Shown here: in pieces, positions 7,212 to 15,089 of the stretch
Position numbering within the stretch: position 1 is the first letter of the stretch
How the letters are laid out: each line of letters begins with the position of its first letter
Source of the DNA: Bacteroidota bacterium
GTDB lineage: Bacteria; Bacteroidota; Bacteroidia; Chitinophagales; Chitinophagaceae
Length of the DNA: 25,394 nt
Direction: 5' to 3'
Assembly: GCA_947447835.1 (NCBI GenBank)
Contig: CANFLP010000011.1
Coordinates: 1-25,394 of the forward strand
Position numbers and translations under genes: made by a program
The notes under the pieces: model-generated
The model's database searches: none
What the model saw: the letters and a program-made list of their open reading frames with translations, nothing else
Told to the model about the DNA's origin: nothing

Positions 7212-8105
7212 TTAATGATGTCCATAATTTTTTTCTCCCGCATCAATATTCAATGCAAGTCTGTTTTGCTTGGGTGGCAAAGGGCAGGTCGCAAATGGTG
7301 TAAAAGCACAAGGTGGATTATACGCATTATTAAAGTCTATTATGGTATTGCCTTCTGCATCGGGTTTAGTAAGTTCAATAAATCTGCCAGCTCCATATGT
7401 AGTAACACCAGAACTTTGATCGGCAAAAACAATAAATAAATTTTTGCCTCCTTCGTCTATTACATCTAAACTATAGGTTTGACCATTTTTTTCAAATTCA
7501 AATTTTCCTGCATTTTTTGTAGCAGCAGTTTGACCAAGTACATTGGTGATCATTAAAAAATCCTGAGCAGGTTGTACCAACTTGCCTTTTATGTGCCACT
7601 CTTCTTTTATTGGAAATCTATCAATGCCTTTAAAGTCAAGTAATGTACGTGCATTGTAATTTCTGAAACGGATACCCACTTTTTCTTCTCTTTTAATAAC
7701 CACCCATGAAAAGTCTTTCCAGTCCATTACGGATGCTTTTTGATTTAGGTCAAACACTTTATATGACTGAGTAGCAATTGTATTTTTTTTGTCTATAATA
7801 ATGCTTTGGCCTTTTGCATTGGTCCAAATAACAGAATCCCCTTCATATAAAAAACTACCTAGCAAATCTGGAAAAGCATCATTGGTATAATGACAATCGG
7901 ACCCCTTTGCTTTACCAAAAGTGTTAGTGCCTTTGTGTAACCAAAACAACCCTTCTAAATTTAACCAACTATTAGGCTGCTTAAGGTCTTCAATTCTAGC
8001 TTTATGCCACTGTTCAACAGCCTTTATATATTCTTTGTCTTGTGCCTGAACTGAACACATTAACAAAATTGCAAATAAAGAAATGGCTACTTTTTTCATC
8101 ATCAA
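7212..8105 (-). CDS. Secreted DUF1684 protein
   Basis: A 297-residue protein with a signal peptide ending VQA|Q near residue 22. The DUF1684 family is recognised by WLNLEGLFWL near 47-56, GVTTYGAGRFIEL, and the highly conserved NNAYNPPCAFTPFATCPLPPKQNRL close to the end, with two Cys that may form a periplasmic disulfide or metal site. It ends in AGEKNYGHH. The family has no established biochemical role. It heads a possible two-gene unit with the nucleotide-sugar dehydrogenase. The minus-strand TATATTCG at 8131-8138, 25 bases upstream, is a near match to the -7 consensus. Confidence 0.85.
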   Translation of the reverse strand: MMMKKVAISLFAILLMCSVQAQDKEYIKAVEQWHKARIEDLKQPNSWLNLEGLFWLHKGTNTFGKAKGSDCHYTNDAFPDLLGSFLYEGDSVIWTNAKGQSIIIDKKNTIATQSYKVFDLNQKASVMDWKDFSWVVIKREEKVGIRFRNYNARTLLDFKGIDRFPIKEEWHIKGKLVQPAQDFLMITNVLGQTAATKNAGKFEFEKNGQTYSLDVIDEGGKNLFIVFADQSSGVTTYGAGRFIELTKPDAEGNTIIDFNNAYNPPCAFTPFATCPLPPKQNRLALNIDAGEKNYGHH

Positions 8106-8130
8106 AGAATTGAATTGTTATTAGAAGTCA

Positions 8131-8138
8131 CGAATATA
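8131..8138 (-). promoter_or_regulatory. Near-consensus -7 box (TATATTCG) for the DUF1684 gene
   Basis: The minus strand reads TATATTCG, one base off TAnnTTTG, 25 bases before the start codon. Distance is similar to the other candidate boxes in this window. No -33 partner is obvious. Confidence 0.3.
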
Positions 8139-8225
8139 AGTGAAATTATTGTCTATAAATATAGTAGAGTAATTGTATTTGAAAAACAGTATTCCTTAGG
8201 CTCAATAAACTAACGGCCATTCAGG

Positions 8226-8233
8226 TAATTTTG
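8226..8233 (+). promoter_or_regulatory. Bacteroidota -7 box (TAATTTTG) for the VOC-esterase-asparaginase-GDPD run
   Basis: TAATTTTG is an exact TAnnTTTG match that ends 29 bases before the ATG at 8263. It is the only good promoter candidate ahead of the four close-packed plus-strand genes at 8263-10895. A -33 TTTG at the normal distance is not evident. Confidence 0.45.
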
Positions 8234-8262
8234 TATCTTAGAAGGACAATAAAACTTGCCAA

Positions 8263-8712
8263 ATGAAAACCTTTTGCTTAATCCTACTAATAGGAATAGC
8301 TTCTTTTGCTTCTGCTCAAAACACAAAGGGCAAGTCACATATTAATCATACCGCCATATTTGTGGTTGATATTGCAAAATCAGGCAATTTTTATTCAAAT
8401 ATGATTGGACTGGATACTGTACCAGAACCATTTCACGATGGCAAACATATTTGGTATAAAACAGCAGAGCACACCATGTTGCATGTTATTCAAGGCGCTG
8501 ATAAAATAAAAGAATATTACAAAAATCAACACACTTGTTTTACCGTACCTAATTTCAATGCCTTTGTAGAAAATTTATTAGCAATTAAATGGTCATTTGA
8601 AGATGTTGCAGGCAATAAAAATAAAGTAACTACGCGAGTAGATGGTATTCATCAAATTTGGTTACAAGATCCTGATGGATATTGGTTAGAAATAAATGAT
8701 GATAATTTTTAG
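8263..8712 (+). CDS. Exported VOC-superfamily protein (glyoxalase/dioxygenase fold)
   Basis: A 149-residue protein with a clear signal peptide ending ASA|Q at about 18-19, then one vicinal-oxygen-chelate domain. It starts INHTAIFVVDI with H29, contains MLHVIQG with H74 and HTCFTV with H90, and ends QIWLQDPDGYWLEIND with E143. These are the places where VOC enzymes carry metal ligands. VOC proteins are usually cytoplasmic, so the export signal is notable. The reaction (glyoxalase, dioxygenase or other) cannot be told from the sequence. It is the first gene of a four-gene run, 30 bases before the esterase. Confidence 0.85.
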   Translation: MKTFCLILLIGIASFASAQNTKGKSHINHTAIFVVDIAKSGNFYSNMIGLDTVPEPFHDGKHIWYKTAEHTMLHVIQGADKIKEYYKNQHTCFTVPNFNAFVENLLAIKWSFEDVAGNKNKVTTRVDGIHQIWLQDPDGYWLEINDDNF

Positions 8713-8742
8713 CATTACTATATTCACAAAAATCAATTTACT

Positions 8743-9621
8743 ATGAAACAAAAAATAGGTTTATTTATGCTGGCACTGATCGCTTTCGTAAGTGTCTTTA
8801 GTCAAGGAATTGTCAAAGAAAAGCAAGTAATTAAAAGTGCTATTTTAAATAAAGAAGTAAACTATACTATTTATTTGCCAGCCGATTATTATACTAGTGA
8901 ACGTAAATATCCAGTAACCTACTTATTACATGGATATGGTGATGCTGATGATGGTTGGGTGCAATTTGGTGAAATTAATCGTTTAGCAGATGCAGGTGTT
9001 AAGGAAGGAAAAATACCTCCTATGATTATTGTAACCCCTGATGGATTTAAAAGTTTTTATATTAATGCTGCCGATGGCAGTTTAAATTATGAGGACTTTT
9101 TTATAAAAGAATTGATTCCTCATATTGAAAAAACATACCACGTAAAGGCTGAAAAAAGATTCAGAGCTATTGCTGGTTTGTCTATGGGAGGATATGGATC
9201 ATTACTTTATTCCTTAAAATATCCAAGCATGTTTGTAGCAGCCGCTCCTTTAAGCGCAGCGGTATGGACTGACAATGATATTGTTAATTTGCAAGATGGC
9301 ATGTTCAATACATTATTTGGAAATTCAATGGGCAAAAATTTAAAAGGACAAGATCGACTAACCACAGCATGGTTAAACAATAGCCCGCTTAGTATTATAG
9401 AGAAAAAAACTACCGAGGAATTATCTGCTGTTAAATACTGGATTGACTGTGGCGATGACGATTTCTTAACTATTGGTAATGCGCAATTACATATAGCATT
9501 AACAAATAAAAAAGTACCTCACGAATTTAGAATGAGAGACGGTGCACATAATTGGACCTATTGGAGAACCGGTGTCATTGATGCACTTTCATTTATTGGA
9601 GACAGTTTTAGACAAAAATAA
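8743..9621 (+). CDS. Exported alpha/beta-hydrolase esterase (esterase D / feruloyl-esterase type)
   Basis: A 292-residue hydrolase with a signal peptide ending VFS|Q near residue 20. It has an oxyanion segment LLHGYGDADDGW (61-72), the nucleophile elbow GLSMGGYG with Ser147, an acidic candidate in CGDDDF (D238-D240), and His269 in DGAHNW. This arrangement fits the esterase family that includes Fes/feruloyl esterases and S-formylglutathione hydrolase. It should hydrolyse carboxylic esters in the periplasm; the natural substrate is unknown. Its stop is 4 bases before the start of the asparaginase-like gene, which suggests co-transcription. Confidence 0.9.
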   Translation: MKQKIGLFMLALIAFVSVFSQGIVKEKQVIKSAILNKEVNYTIYLPADYYTSERKYPVTYLLHGYGDADDGWVQFGEINRLADAGVKEGKIPPMIIVTPDGFKSFYINAADGSLNYEDFFIKELIPHIEKTYHVKAEKRFRAIAGLSMGGYGSLLYSLKYPSMFVAAAPLSAAVWTDNDIVNLQDGMFNTLFGNSMGKNLKGQDRLTTAWLNNSPLSIIEKKTTEELSAVKYWIDCGDDDFLTIGNAQLHIALTNKKVPHEFRMRDGAHNWTYWRTGVIDALSFIGDSFRQK

Positions 9622-9625
9622 TAGT

Positions 9626-10120
9626 ATGAACAAAGGGATAGAAGTATTTATTACTGGAGGCACTTTTGATAAAGAATATAACGAACTTAATGGTAGTCTT
9701 TATTTTAAGGAAACACATTTACATGAAATGTTGGACTTAGGTAGAAGCAGGCTACACTTGTCTATTCAAACACTCATGATGAAAGATAGTTTGGATTTTA
9801 TAGATGCGGACAGAGCGCTTATTGCTACAGCTTGTAATACCAGTACAAGTAATAGAATTTTAATTACACATGGCACAGATACGATGACCATTACTGCAGA
9901 ATACTTATTAGAAAAATGTAAAGAAAAAACCATTGTCCTAACAGGGGCAATGGTTCCTTATAAATTTGGCAGTAGTGATGGTCTATTTAATTTAGGCAGC
10001 GCACTTGCCTTTGTACAAGTATTACAACCAGGAATTTACATTGCTATGAATGGAAAAATATTCGAAGCAGGCAAGGTGAAAAAAAATACAGATAAAGGAG
10101 AGTTTGTTGAAATAGCTTAA
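9626..10120 (+). CDS. Single-domain asparaginase-like protein
   Basis: This 164-residue cytoplasmic protein contains only the N-terminal domain of the bacterial L-asparaginase fold. Visible elements are ITGGTFDKEY with the nucleophile Thr near residue 12, the HGTDTM loop, and a Lys before IVLTGAMVPY followed by SSDGLFNLGSA. These supply the Thr-Thr-Asp-Lys catalytic set of type I/II asparaginases (about 330 residues), but the C-terminal domain that completes their active site is missing and the stop is followed at once by the next gene. An in-frame ATG at 9542 lies inside the esterase gene; the ATG at 9626, 4 bases after the esterase stop, is the likely start. Similar short asparaginase-domain proteins are known; their substrate is unclear. 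Confidence 0.82.
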   Translation: MNKGIEVFITGGTFDKEYNELNGSLYFKETHLHEMLDLGRSRLHLSIQTLMMKDSLDFIDADRALIATACNTSTSNRILITHGTDTMTITAEYLLEKCKEKTIVLTGAMVPYKFGSSDGLFNLGSALAFVQVLQPGIYIAMNGKIFEAGKVKKNTDKGEFVEIA

Positions 10121-10130
10121 ATCAAAAAAG

Positions 10131-10895
10131 ATGCAAAAAATAATACTACTATTAACAGTATTTATCATGAATCAAGCGATTGCTCAGAATACTACTAAAA
10201 TAATTGCCCATAGAGGTGCATGGAAAGAATTTGGGTTGCCCGAAAATTCAATTGCATCTCTAAATAAGGCAATTGAATTGGGTACTTACGGAAGCGAGTT
10301 TGATGTTAGAAGAACAAAAGATGGCATCTTAGTAATATGCCATGATCCAACTTATTATGGAGATACGATTGAACTTAATAACTATTCAGATTTAAATAAA
10401 CACAAACTAAGTAACGGCGAAGAATTGCCTAAATTAGTTGACTATTTTAAAAATGGCACCCAGTCAAATTCAAAAACATTATTAATTTGCGAGATTAAGC
10501 AATCTATCACAGATAATAATTTAGACAAAACAGTTACACAAGAAGTAATGAATTTGGTTAAAAACATGGGCATCTCTAAAAAAATAATATTTATAAGCTT
10601 TAGGTTTGAAATTTTAGAGTGGATTAAACAATTTGACCAAAATGCAATTGTATTATACCTAGAGGGCGACAAAGATAATAATGCTATAGCGGCTGCAAAG
10701 TTTAATGGAATCAATTATCATTTTGATGATTACCTACAAAAACATAACATTAGCAAAGAAGCTATTGAAAAAGGATTGATGGTTGGCAGTTGGACCGTGA
10801 ATGATGAAAATACATTTAAAGATTTAATCTCATTAAATGTTGAATATATAACAACCAACTACCCAAGTCGTTTTTTGCAAATTATGTCAAAGTAA
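10131..10895 (+). CDS. Exported glycerophosphodiester phosphodiesterase family protein
   Basis: A 254-residue protein with a signal peptide ending AIA|Q at about 18-19 and a GDPD TIM-barrel domain. The active-site signature is present: IIAHRGA with H27-R28, LPENS, SEFDVR with metal ligands E56 and D58, and ICHDPT with H71. The C-terminal part has GSWTVNDEN and EYITTNYPSRF as in the family. It should hydrolyse glycerophosphodiesters to glycerol-3-phosphate and an alcohol in the periplasm. It is the last gene of the 8263-10895 run, 10 bases after the asparaginase-like gene. Its stop is only 4 bases from the stop of the convergent gene, with no terminator between. Confidence 0.9.
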   Translation: MQKIILLLTVFIMNQAIAQNTTKIIAHRGAWKEFGLPENSIASLNKAIELGTYGSEFDVRRTKDGILVICHDPTYYGDTIELNNYSDLNKHKLSNGEELPKLVDYFKNGTQSNSKTLLICEIKQSITDNNLDKTVTQEVMNLVKNMGISKKIIFISFRFEILEWIKQFDQNAIVLYLEGDKDNNAIAAAKFNGINYHFDDYLQKHNISKEAIEKGLMVGSWTVNDENTFKDLISLNVEYITTNYPSRFLQIMSK

Positions 10896-10899
10896 AATT

Positions 10900-11364
10900 C
10901 TAGCGATATCTTGTATCAATCAGATATTGAATCTTCCAGCCTTCTGCAAATTTCACTAATTGAAAGGAATTCACTCCTTCGTGTGAATATTTCCCATTAT
11001 AATAAAATTGGTAAGGCGTCCAAGCAATAGCTAAATCTTTATTTACGCTTACTGTCTCAAAACTAATGCGTTCATCTAATGAACCCACTGGTTGCCTACC
11101 AATACTATTTACAAAGTCTTTTATTGACTCTTCCTTAACACTCACTGTACCATTTTTTGACACAACTGTTTGAAATACAACCGAACTGCTAAAGCAAGTT
11201 TTTAATAATACGGTATCGCTATTTTTCATGGCAGTAAACATATTGTTTATCACTTCCTTTATAGCAAAACTACTGTCATTATTTATTTTAGTGCTATTTG
11301 ATTGTGCATTTGCATTATTGAATACAATGCTTGTAAGACAGATCAACAGTAATTTATACATCAT
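10900..11364 (-). CDS. Exported NTF2-like (SnoaL/DUF4440-type) protein
   Basis: A 154-residue protein with a signal peptide ending ANA|Q at about 20-21. The mature part looks like a cone-shaped NTF2-like domain: a helix with INNMFTAMKNSDTVLLKTCFSS, then VKEESIKDFV, ERISFETVSVNKDLAIAWTPYQFYYNG, and a final strand pair with EGVNSFQLVKFAEGWKIQYLID. Such domains bind or convert small molecules; no catalytic residues can be assigned here. It is convergent with the phosphodiesterase gene and divergent from the DoxX-like gene across a 74-base AT-rich gap. Confidence 0.75.
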   Translation of the reverse strand: MMYKLLLICLTSIVFNNANAQSNSTKINNDSSFAIKEVINNMFTAMKNSDTVLLKTCFSSSVVFQTVVSKNGTVSVKEESIKDFVNSIGRQPVGSLDERISFETVSVNKDLAIAWTPYQFYYNGKYSHEGVNSFQLVKFAEGWKIQYLIDTRYR

Positions 11365-11438
11365 GAATATTGTTTATTTTAAAAAGTAAATGTAAATTGT
11401 ATTTCAATACAAAAACATTTTAATTCAAAACACACACA

Positions 11439-11804
11439 ATGAAAACAACAAAAATTATTTACTGGGTTACGACAAGTATTATTTGCCTGTTTGCCTCTAC
11501 TGCCGTTTTTATGAATTCAGAAATGGCCATAGAAGGCACAAAACATTTAGGTATACCAAGATATCTTGGACTTGAAGTAAGTATTGGTCAATTAATTGGA
11601 TTGGTATTGTTAATTGTTCCAGCCGTACCAGCTCGTTTTAAAGAATGGGCTTACGTTGGATTCGGCATCATGTACTTAACAGCCGTTAATGCACATCTAA
11701 GTGTAGGCGACCCTTTAAACAATACCATTATGGCTATTGTTTTCTTTTGTTTATTATTAGTTTCTTATACAAGTTTTCACAAATTGCAAAAAGCTAAAGG
11801 GTAA
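11439..11804 (+). CDS. DoxX-like inner-membrane protein
   Basis: A 121-residue protein with four hydrophobic helices (about 5-25, 45-63, 70-88 and 95-112). The pattern IPRYLGLEVSIGQLIGLVLL, then PARFKEWAYVGFGIMYLTAVNAHLSVGD, is typical of the DoxX-like family. The function is not established; relatives are linked to respiratory or redox membrane complexes. It is monocistronic, closed by a strong hairpin at 11841-11868. Its upstream region is shared with the divergent NTF2-like gene, and I find no consensus -7 box. Confidence 0.8.
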   Translation: MKTTKIIYWVTTSIICLFASTAVFMNSEMAIEGTKHLGIPRYLGLEVSIGQLIGLVLLIVPAVPARFKEWAYVGFGIMYLTAVNAHLSVGDPLNNTIMAIVFFCLLLVSYTSFHKLQKAKG

Positions 11805-11840
11805 TCCTTACTTAGACGATTTATATCAAAGCATTTACAA

Positions 11841-11874
11841 CAAAGGCTCCCAAAATTGGGAGCCTTTGTATTTT
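11841..11874. terminator. Strong hairpin terminator between convergent DoxX-like and serine hydrolase genes
   Basis: CAAAGGCTCCCAA (11841-11853) and TTGGGAGCCTTTG (11856-11868) are perfect 13-bp arms with two bases between them; in practice the A-T core opens to give a larger loop. On the plus strand TATTTT follows. It can end both transcripts, with better U content for the plus strand. Confidence 0.8.
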
Positions 11875-11912
11875 AGCTATTAAATGATAGTAGCAATTAC
11901 TTTTCCTAATGG

Positions 11913-13121
11913 TTATTTTGGCAAGGCGCTTAGCAATAATTTTAAAAATCCATCCATTTGCTTGTCATCTATCCATCTTACTACAGCAACAATATCATTT
12001 TCGCTATCCACATAAATTGCATTCGTACCATTTCCAATATGCGCATAGGCGGTTGCGGGAGCAGACGGATACATTTTACGATTGGTATTTAAAAAATAAT
12101 TCATAAAACCATAACCTTCATTTGCAGCAGTAGGCGTGGTAGACTTATTAATCCAGTTTTCAGAAATGAGCTGTCTGCCGTTCCAGTTTCCTTTTCTCAA
12201 AGTAAGCAAACCAAACCTAGCCATGTCATAGGCATTGATAAACATGCCACCACCAAAATGACCGCCACCACTTACCGATTGTACCATCTTTCCATCTAAT
12301 ACAATCCACGCATTTTTATATCCAGTCCAGGCCCAGGTATTGGAAGCTCCAATTGGATTCATGATTTGTTCTCTTAATACTTCAGGCAAAGACTTTCTCC
12401 ATACTGCAGTCGCGGCTAATGCCAATGCGTTTACACGGGTGTCATTATATTTAAAAACAGTGCCTGGTTCAAATCTTTTTCTGGTTGTCCACTCGTCTGC
12501 TTTATCCGAAGGTCGATCTGCCCAGTCAGGCTTACCCCATAAAACACCTTCCCAGTCACTTGTTTGTCTTAATAAATGATCCCAGCTTATTTTTCTATTA
12601 TGTTCAGTATCAAATGGATAAATAAAGGAAGATTGAGCAATCGGATTTTGATCTACTGTTTCACCATTTTTTAAAACCTCAATAGGCGGCATGTAAGTAT
12701 ACGCTTTGTCATCAATTGATTTTATCAGCCCTTTATCGACCGCTAAACCAATAACTGTCGAAACCATGCTTTTTGTTACACTATTGGTCATCTCAACCGC
12801 ATTTGGGTTACCCCATTCTGCAATTATATAACCATGATAAATAATTACACCCCCAGCAGGTCCGCGATTAGCCATCGGCCCAACAGGATCAGAAAAAGGC
12901 TCTTTGCCATACTGCATTGCCTGACTAAGCCACAGATTTTTTGGATACTTGGTTTCGTTTTCTATTGCAAATTGTACTGCTTGACTCAACAAAACACTAT
13001 CAATATGAAAACTACTTGAGGTTTTCTTTTCCCATTTATCGGCTGAAGGATAATAGTTTTTTACTTGTGCATTAGCTGTAAAAAAAACACACCATAAAAT
13101 ATAAACAAGATACTTTTTCAT
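11913..13121 (-). CDS. Exported serine hydrolase, beta-lactamase class C-like family
   Basis: A 402-residue protein when started at the ATG at 13121, which gives a clean signal peptide ending ANA|Q; a TTG 18 bases upstream would only add MIKFFF. The beta-lactamase/PBP4-type elements are NSVTKSMV with Ser114 and Lys117 (SxxK), KYNDTRVN with Tyr225 (second box), and HIGNG near residue 361 in the place of the KTG box. The segment SVSGGGHFGGGMFINAYDMARFGLL is typical of a subfamily of periplasmic serine hydrolases and esterases. It could be an esterase, D-aminopeptidase or peptidoglycan-related enzyme rather than a true beta-lactamase. It lies 19 bases after the M28 peptidase stop, so the two are probably one operon. 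Confidence 0.87.
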   Translation of the reverse strand: MKKYLVYILWCVFFTANAQVKNYYPSADKWEKKTSSSFHIDSVLLSQAVQFAIENETKYPKNLWLSQAMQYGKEPFSDPVGPMANRGPAGGVIIYHGYIIAEWGNPNAVEMTNSVTKSMVSTVIGLAVDKGLIKSIDDKAYTYMPPIEVLKNGETVDQNPIAQSSFIYPFDTEHNRKISWDHLLRQTSDWEGVLWGKPDWADRPSDKADEWTTRKRFEPGTVFKYNDTRVNALALAATAVWRKSLPEVLREQIMNPIGASNTWAWTGYKNAWIVLDGKMVQSVSGGGHFGGGMFINAYDMARFGLLTLRKGNWNGRQLISENWINKSTTPTAANEGYGFMNYFLNTNRKMYPSAPATAYAHIGNGTNAIYVDSENDIVAVVRWIDDKQMDGFLKLLLSALPK

Positions 13122-13140
13122 GAAAAAAAATTTAATCAAA

Positions 13141-14436
13141 TTATTTTAGTTGTGTAGTATCCACTCTTGAAGGCGTATCCTTACCTGAGATGATTGATTT
13201 TGAACTAATGGCAATTGCTTTAATAATTTCATTCATGTTATCCATATCCAAAGTTTCAAACTGATCGCTAGGTTTGTGGTAGTTAGGTTCACTATCCATT
13301 TTTGAAGTAGAGATAGTATGTGCAGGCACTCCTAATCTTGCCAAAGTTGCATTGTCAGATCGGTAAAATAAATTTTGATCGGTATACGGATCAGGATAAA
13401 ATTTAAAAGCCGATCCCTCTAAATTCTTTTGTAAAATTTCACCCATATTCGTTTTTTCATAACCTGTGATGTATGCACTATTCTTACCCCACTTGCTTTC
13501 AGTTCCAATCATTTCTAAATTAAACATAGCTTTCACTGTTAATGGATCAAATTGCTTTGAAAAATATTGTGCACCAAATCCGCCTACTTCCTCTGCAGTA
13601 AACGCAACAAACACAAGTGTACGCTCGTTATTATTAAGCTTCTTAAAATATTTTGAAAGCATAATCATTGCGGTTGTGCCCGCGGCATCGTCATTAGCAC
13701 CATTGTATATAGAATCCCCATTAATTGCTTTTGCTCCATTAATTCCTAAATGATCATAGTGTCCTGAAAATATTACATACTCATTAGGCAATGACTTGCC
13801 AGGTATTACTCCAACAACATTTGCCAATGCAAGTTCCTCAATTTTATGTGTAGCTTCAATAGTGTATTTTGTTGGTGTTAAACTACCTAACACAAATACA
13901 ATTGTCTTTTGTTGTGCAGTAATATTAGATTTCATTTGAACTAGTCTGCCAAACATATTTGCAAAGCTTTCATCCACTAATACAATTACGTTTTTATTAG
14001 CCATAATTACTTTTCTTGCAGTTAACCCAAAATTGTCTTCTTTATTAATTTTAACTATGTCATAGCCACTATTTTCTGTAATTGTTACTGTGGGTTGTGC
14101 AGTTATTACAATTAAGTTTTTAGTATCAACAGCTACACCATCAAAACTTCCAGAAGCTGCAATAAAACGAGCACTCATTCTGGTAAATTTTTGCAAATAA
14201 GTATCGTTACTGTTAAATGTTTTTAACCCAGCTTGCTTAAACTCATTTGCGATAAAGTCAGCTGCCTTGTCGATAGCTTTTGAAAAGGTTTTGCGTCCCT
14301 CTAATTCATCAGAAGACAAATATTTTTCTATTCGTTCGGTTTCGGCTTTATTAATAATTGCATTTGCATCTTGTGCCACTAACTTAAAACTAATTAAGCT
14401 TGAAATAAGCAATAAACTAACTGTAATTTTTTTCAT
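13141..14436 (-). CDS. Exported M28-family zinc aminopeptidase
   Basis: A 431-residue protein with a signal peptide ending KLVA|Q near residue 21. The catalytic domain carries the M28 metal and catalytic residues: H226 and D228 in SGHYDHLG, D249 in NGANDDAAG, E282-E283 in TAEEVGG, E308 in NLEMIG, and H387 in NYHKPSD. Between residues about 100 and 210 there is a PA-like insert seen in many M28 enzymes. It should remove N-terminal residues from peptides in the periplasm with two zinc ions. At the position where many M28 enzymes have NLDM this one has NLEM; both occur in the family. It heads a likely operon with the serine hydrolase and is divergent from the ECF sigma gene. Confidence 0.92.
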   Translation of the reverse strand: MKKITVSLLLISSLISFKLVAQDANAIINKAETERIEKYLSSDELEGRKTFSKAIDKAADFIANEFKQAGLKTFNSNDTYLQKFTRMSARFIAASGSFDGVAVDTKNLIVITAQPTVTITENSGYDIVKINKEDNFGLTARKVIMANKNVIVLVDESFANMFGRLVQMKSNITAQQKTIVFVLGSLTPTKYTIEATHKIEELALANVVGVIPGKSLPNEYVIFSGHYDHLGINGAKAINGDSIYNGANDDAAGTTAMIMLSKYFKKLNNNERTLVFVAFTAEEVGGFGAQYFSKQFDPLTVKAMFNLEMIGTESKWGKNSAYITGYEKTNMGEILQKNLEGSAFKFYPDPYTDQNLFYRSDNATLARLGVPAHTISTSKMDSEPNYHKPSDQFETLDMDNMNEIIKAIAISSKSIISGKDTPSRVDTTQLK

Positions 14437-14513
14437 GGATTTATACTTTGAAAGTGAATATTAAAGATAAAGCTTTAAACCTTTATGGTGAACTATTGTC
14501 TAATTTTGTATAT

Positions 14514-15056
14514 ATGTTTAGTGACCAAGAATTAATCCTACAGTTTAAGCAGTCATCTCAAAAAGAGGCTGCCTTTACGCAATTATTAAAGCGTCACCAA
14601 CAAAAAGTATACTACCAGATAAAAAGAATGGTAACTGAACACGCTGATGCAGATGATATTGCTCAACAGGTTTGGGTTAAGGTATGGAATAAATTGGATG
14701 GTTTTAAAATGGAAAGCGAATTTACTACATGGCTTTTTAGAGTGGCTTACAATGAAACACTCAATTTTTTACAAAAACAAAAAAAGCATCATCTTCAAAA
14801 TGTAAGTGCGGATAACCTAGACTATGAAAATGCTGCTACTACTCAGGATGGTCCAAAATCGGCACAAATACAAATTGCCCTTGAACAAGCCATTAAACAA
14901 CTCCCTGAAAAACAAAGATTTGTGTTTATGCTGAGGTATTTTGAGGAACTGAATTATGAAAAAATTGCATCTATTACAGGAACAACCGTAGGTGGAGCAA
15001 AGGCAAATTTTCATCAAGCATTAAAAAAAATGGAAGAAATTTTAAAAGCCCGTTAA
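14514..15056 (+). CDS. ECF-type RNA polymerase sigma factor
   Basis: A 180-residue sigma-70-family protein, started at ATG 14514 (MFSDQELILQF). An in-frame TTG at 14448 would add 22 residues unlike the family and is not preferred. Region 2 (about 20-90) shows the typical HADADDIAQQVWVKVWNKLDGF and FTTWLFRVAYNETLNFL. Region 4 (about 122-176) reads IKQLPEKQRFVFMLRYFEELNYEKIASITGTTVGGAKANFHQALKKM, with a helix-turn-helix. It directs RNA polymerase to a small regulon, usually under control of a membrane anti-sigma factor. It is followed after 33 bases by a single-pass membrane protein and then by a Spy-like gene. TAATTTTG at 14501-14508 matches a -7 box but lies very close to the ATG. Confidence 0.9.
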   Translation: MFSDQELILQFKQSSQKEAAFTQLLKRHQQKVYYQIKRMVTEHADADDIAQQVWVKVWNKLDGFKMESEFTTWLFRVAYNETLNFLQKQKKHHLQNVSADNLDYENAATTQDGPKSAQIQIALEQAIKQLPEKQRFVFMLRYFEELNYEKIASITGTTVGGAKANFHQALKKMEEILKAR

Positions 15057-15089
15057 ACTTATACAATCATTCAAAGTCAAAATAGAGTA

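Noticed and set aside
7203..7439. Plus-strand reading frame opposite the end of the DUF1684 gene
   Set aside because: Lies over the most conserved DUF1684 motif and has no signal or domain of its own.
9542..9625. Upstream ATG extending the asparaginase-like protein
   Set aside because: The extension overlaps the end of the esterase gene; the ATG at 9626 fits the family start MNKGIEVFITGGTFD.
14448..14513. Upstream TTG start for the ECF sigma factor
   Set aside because: The extra 22 residues do not resemble the family, while MFSDQELILQ at 14514 is a typical ECF start.
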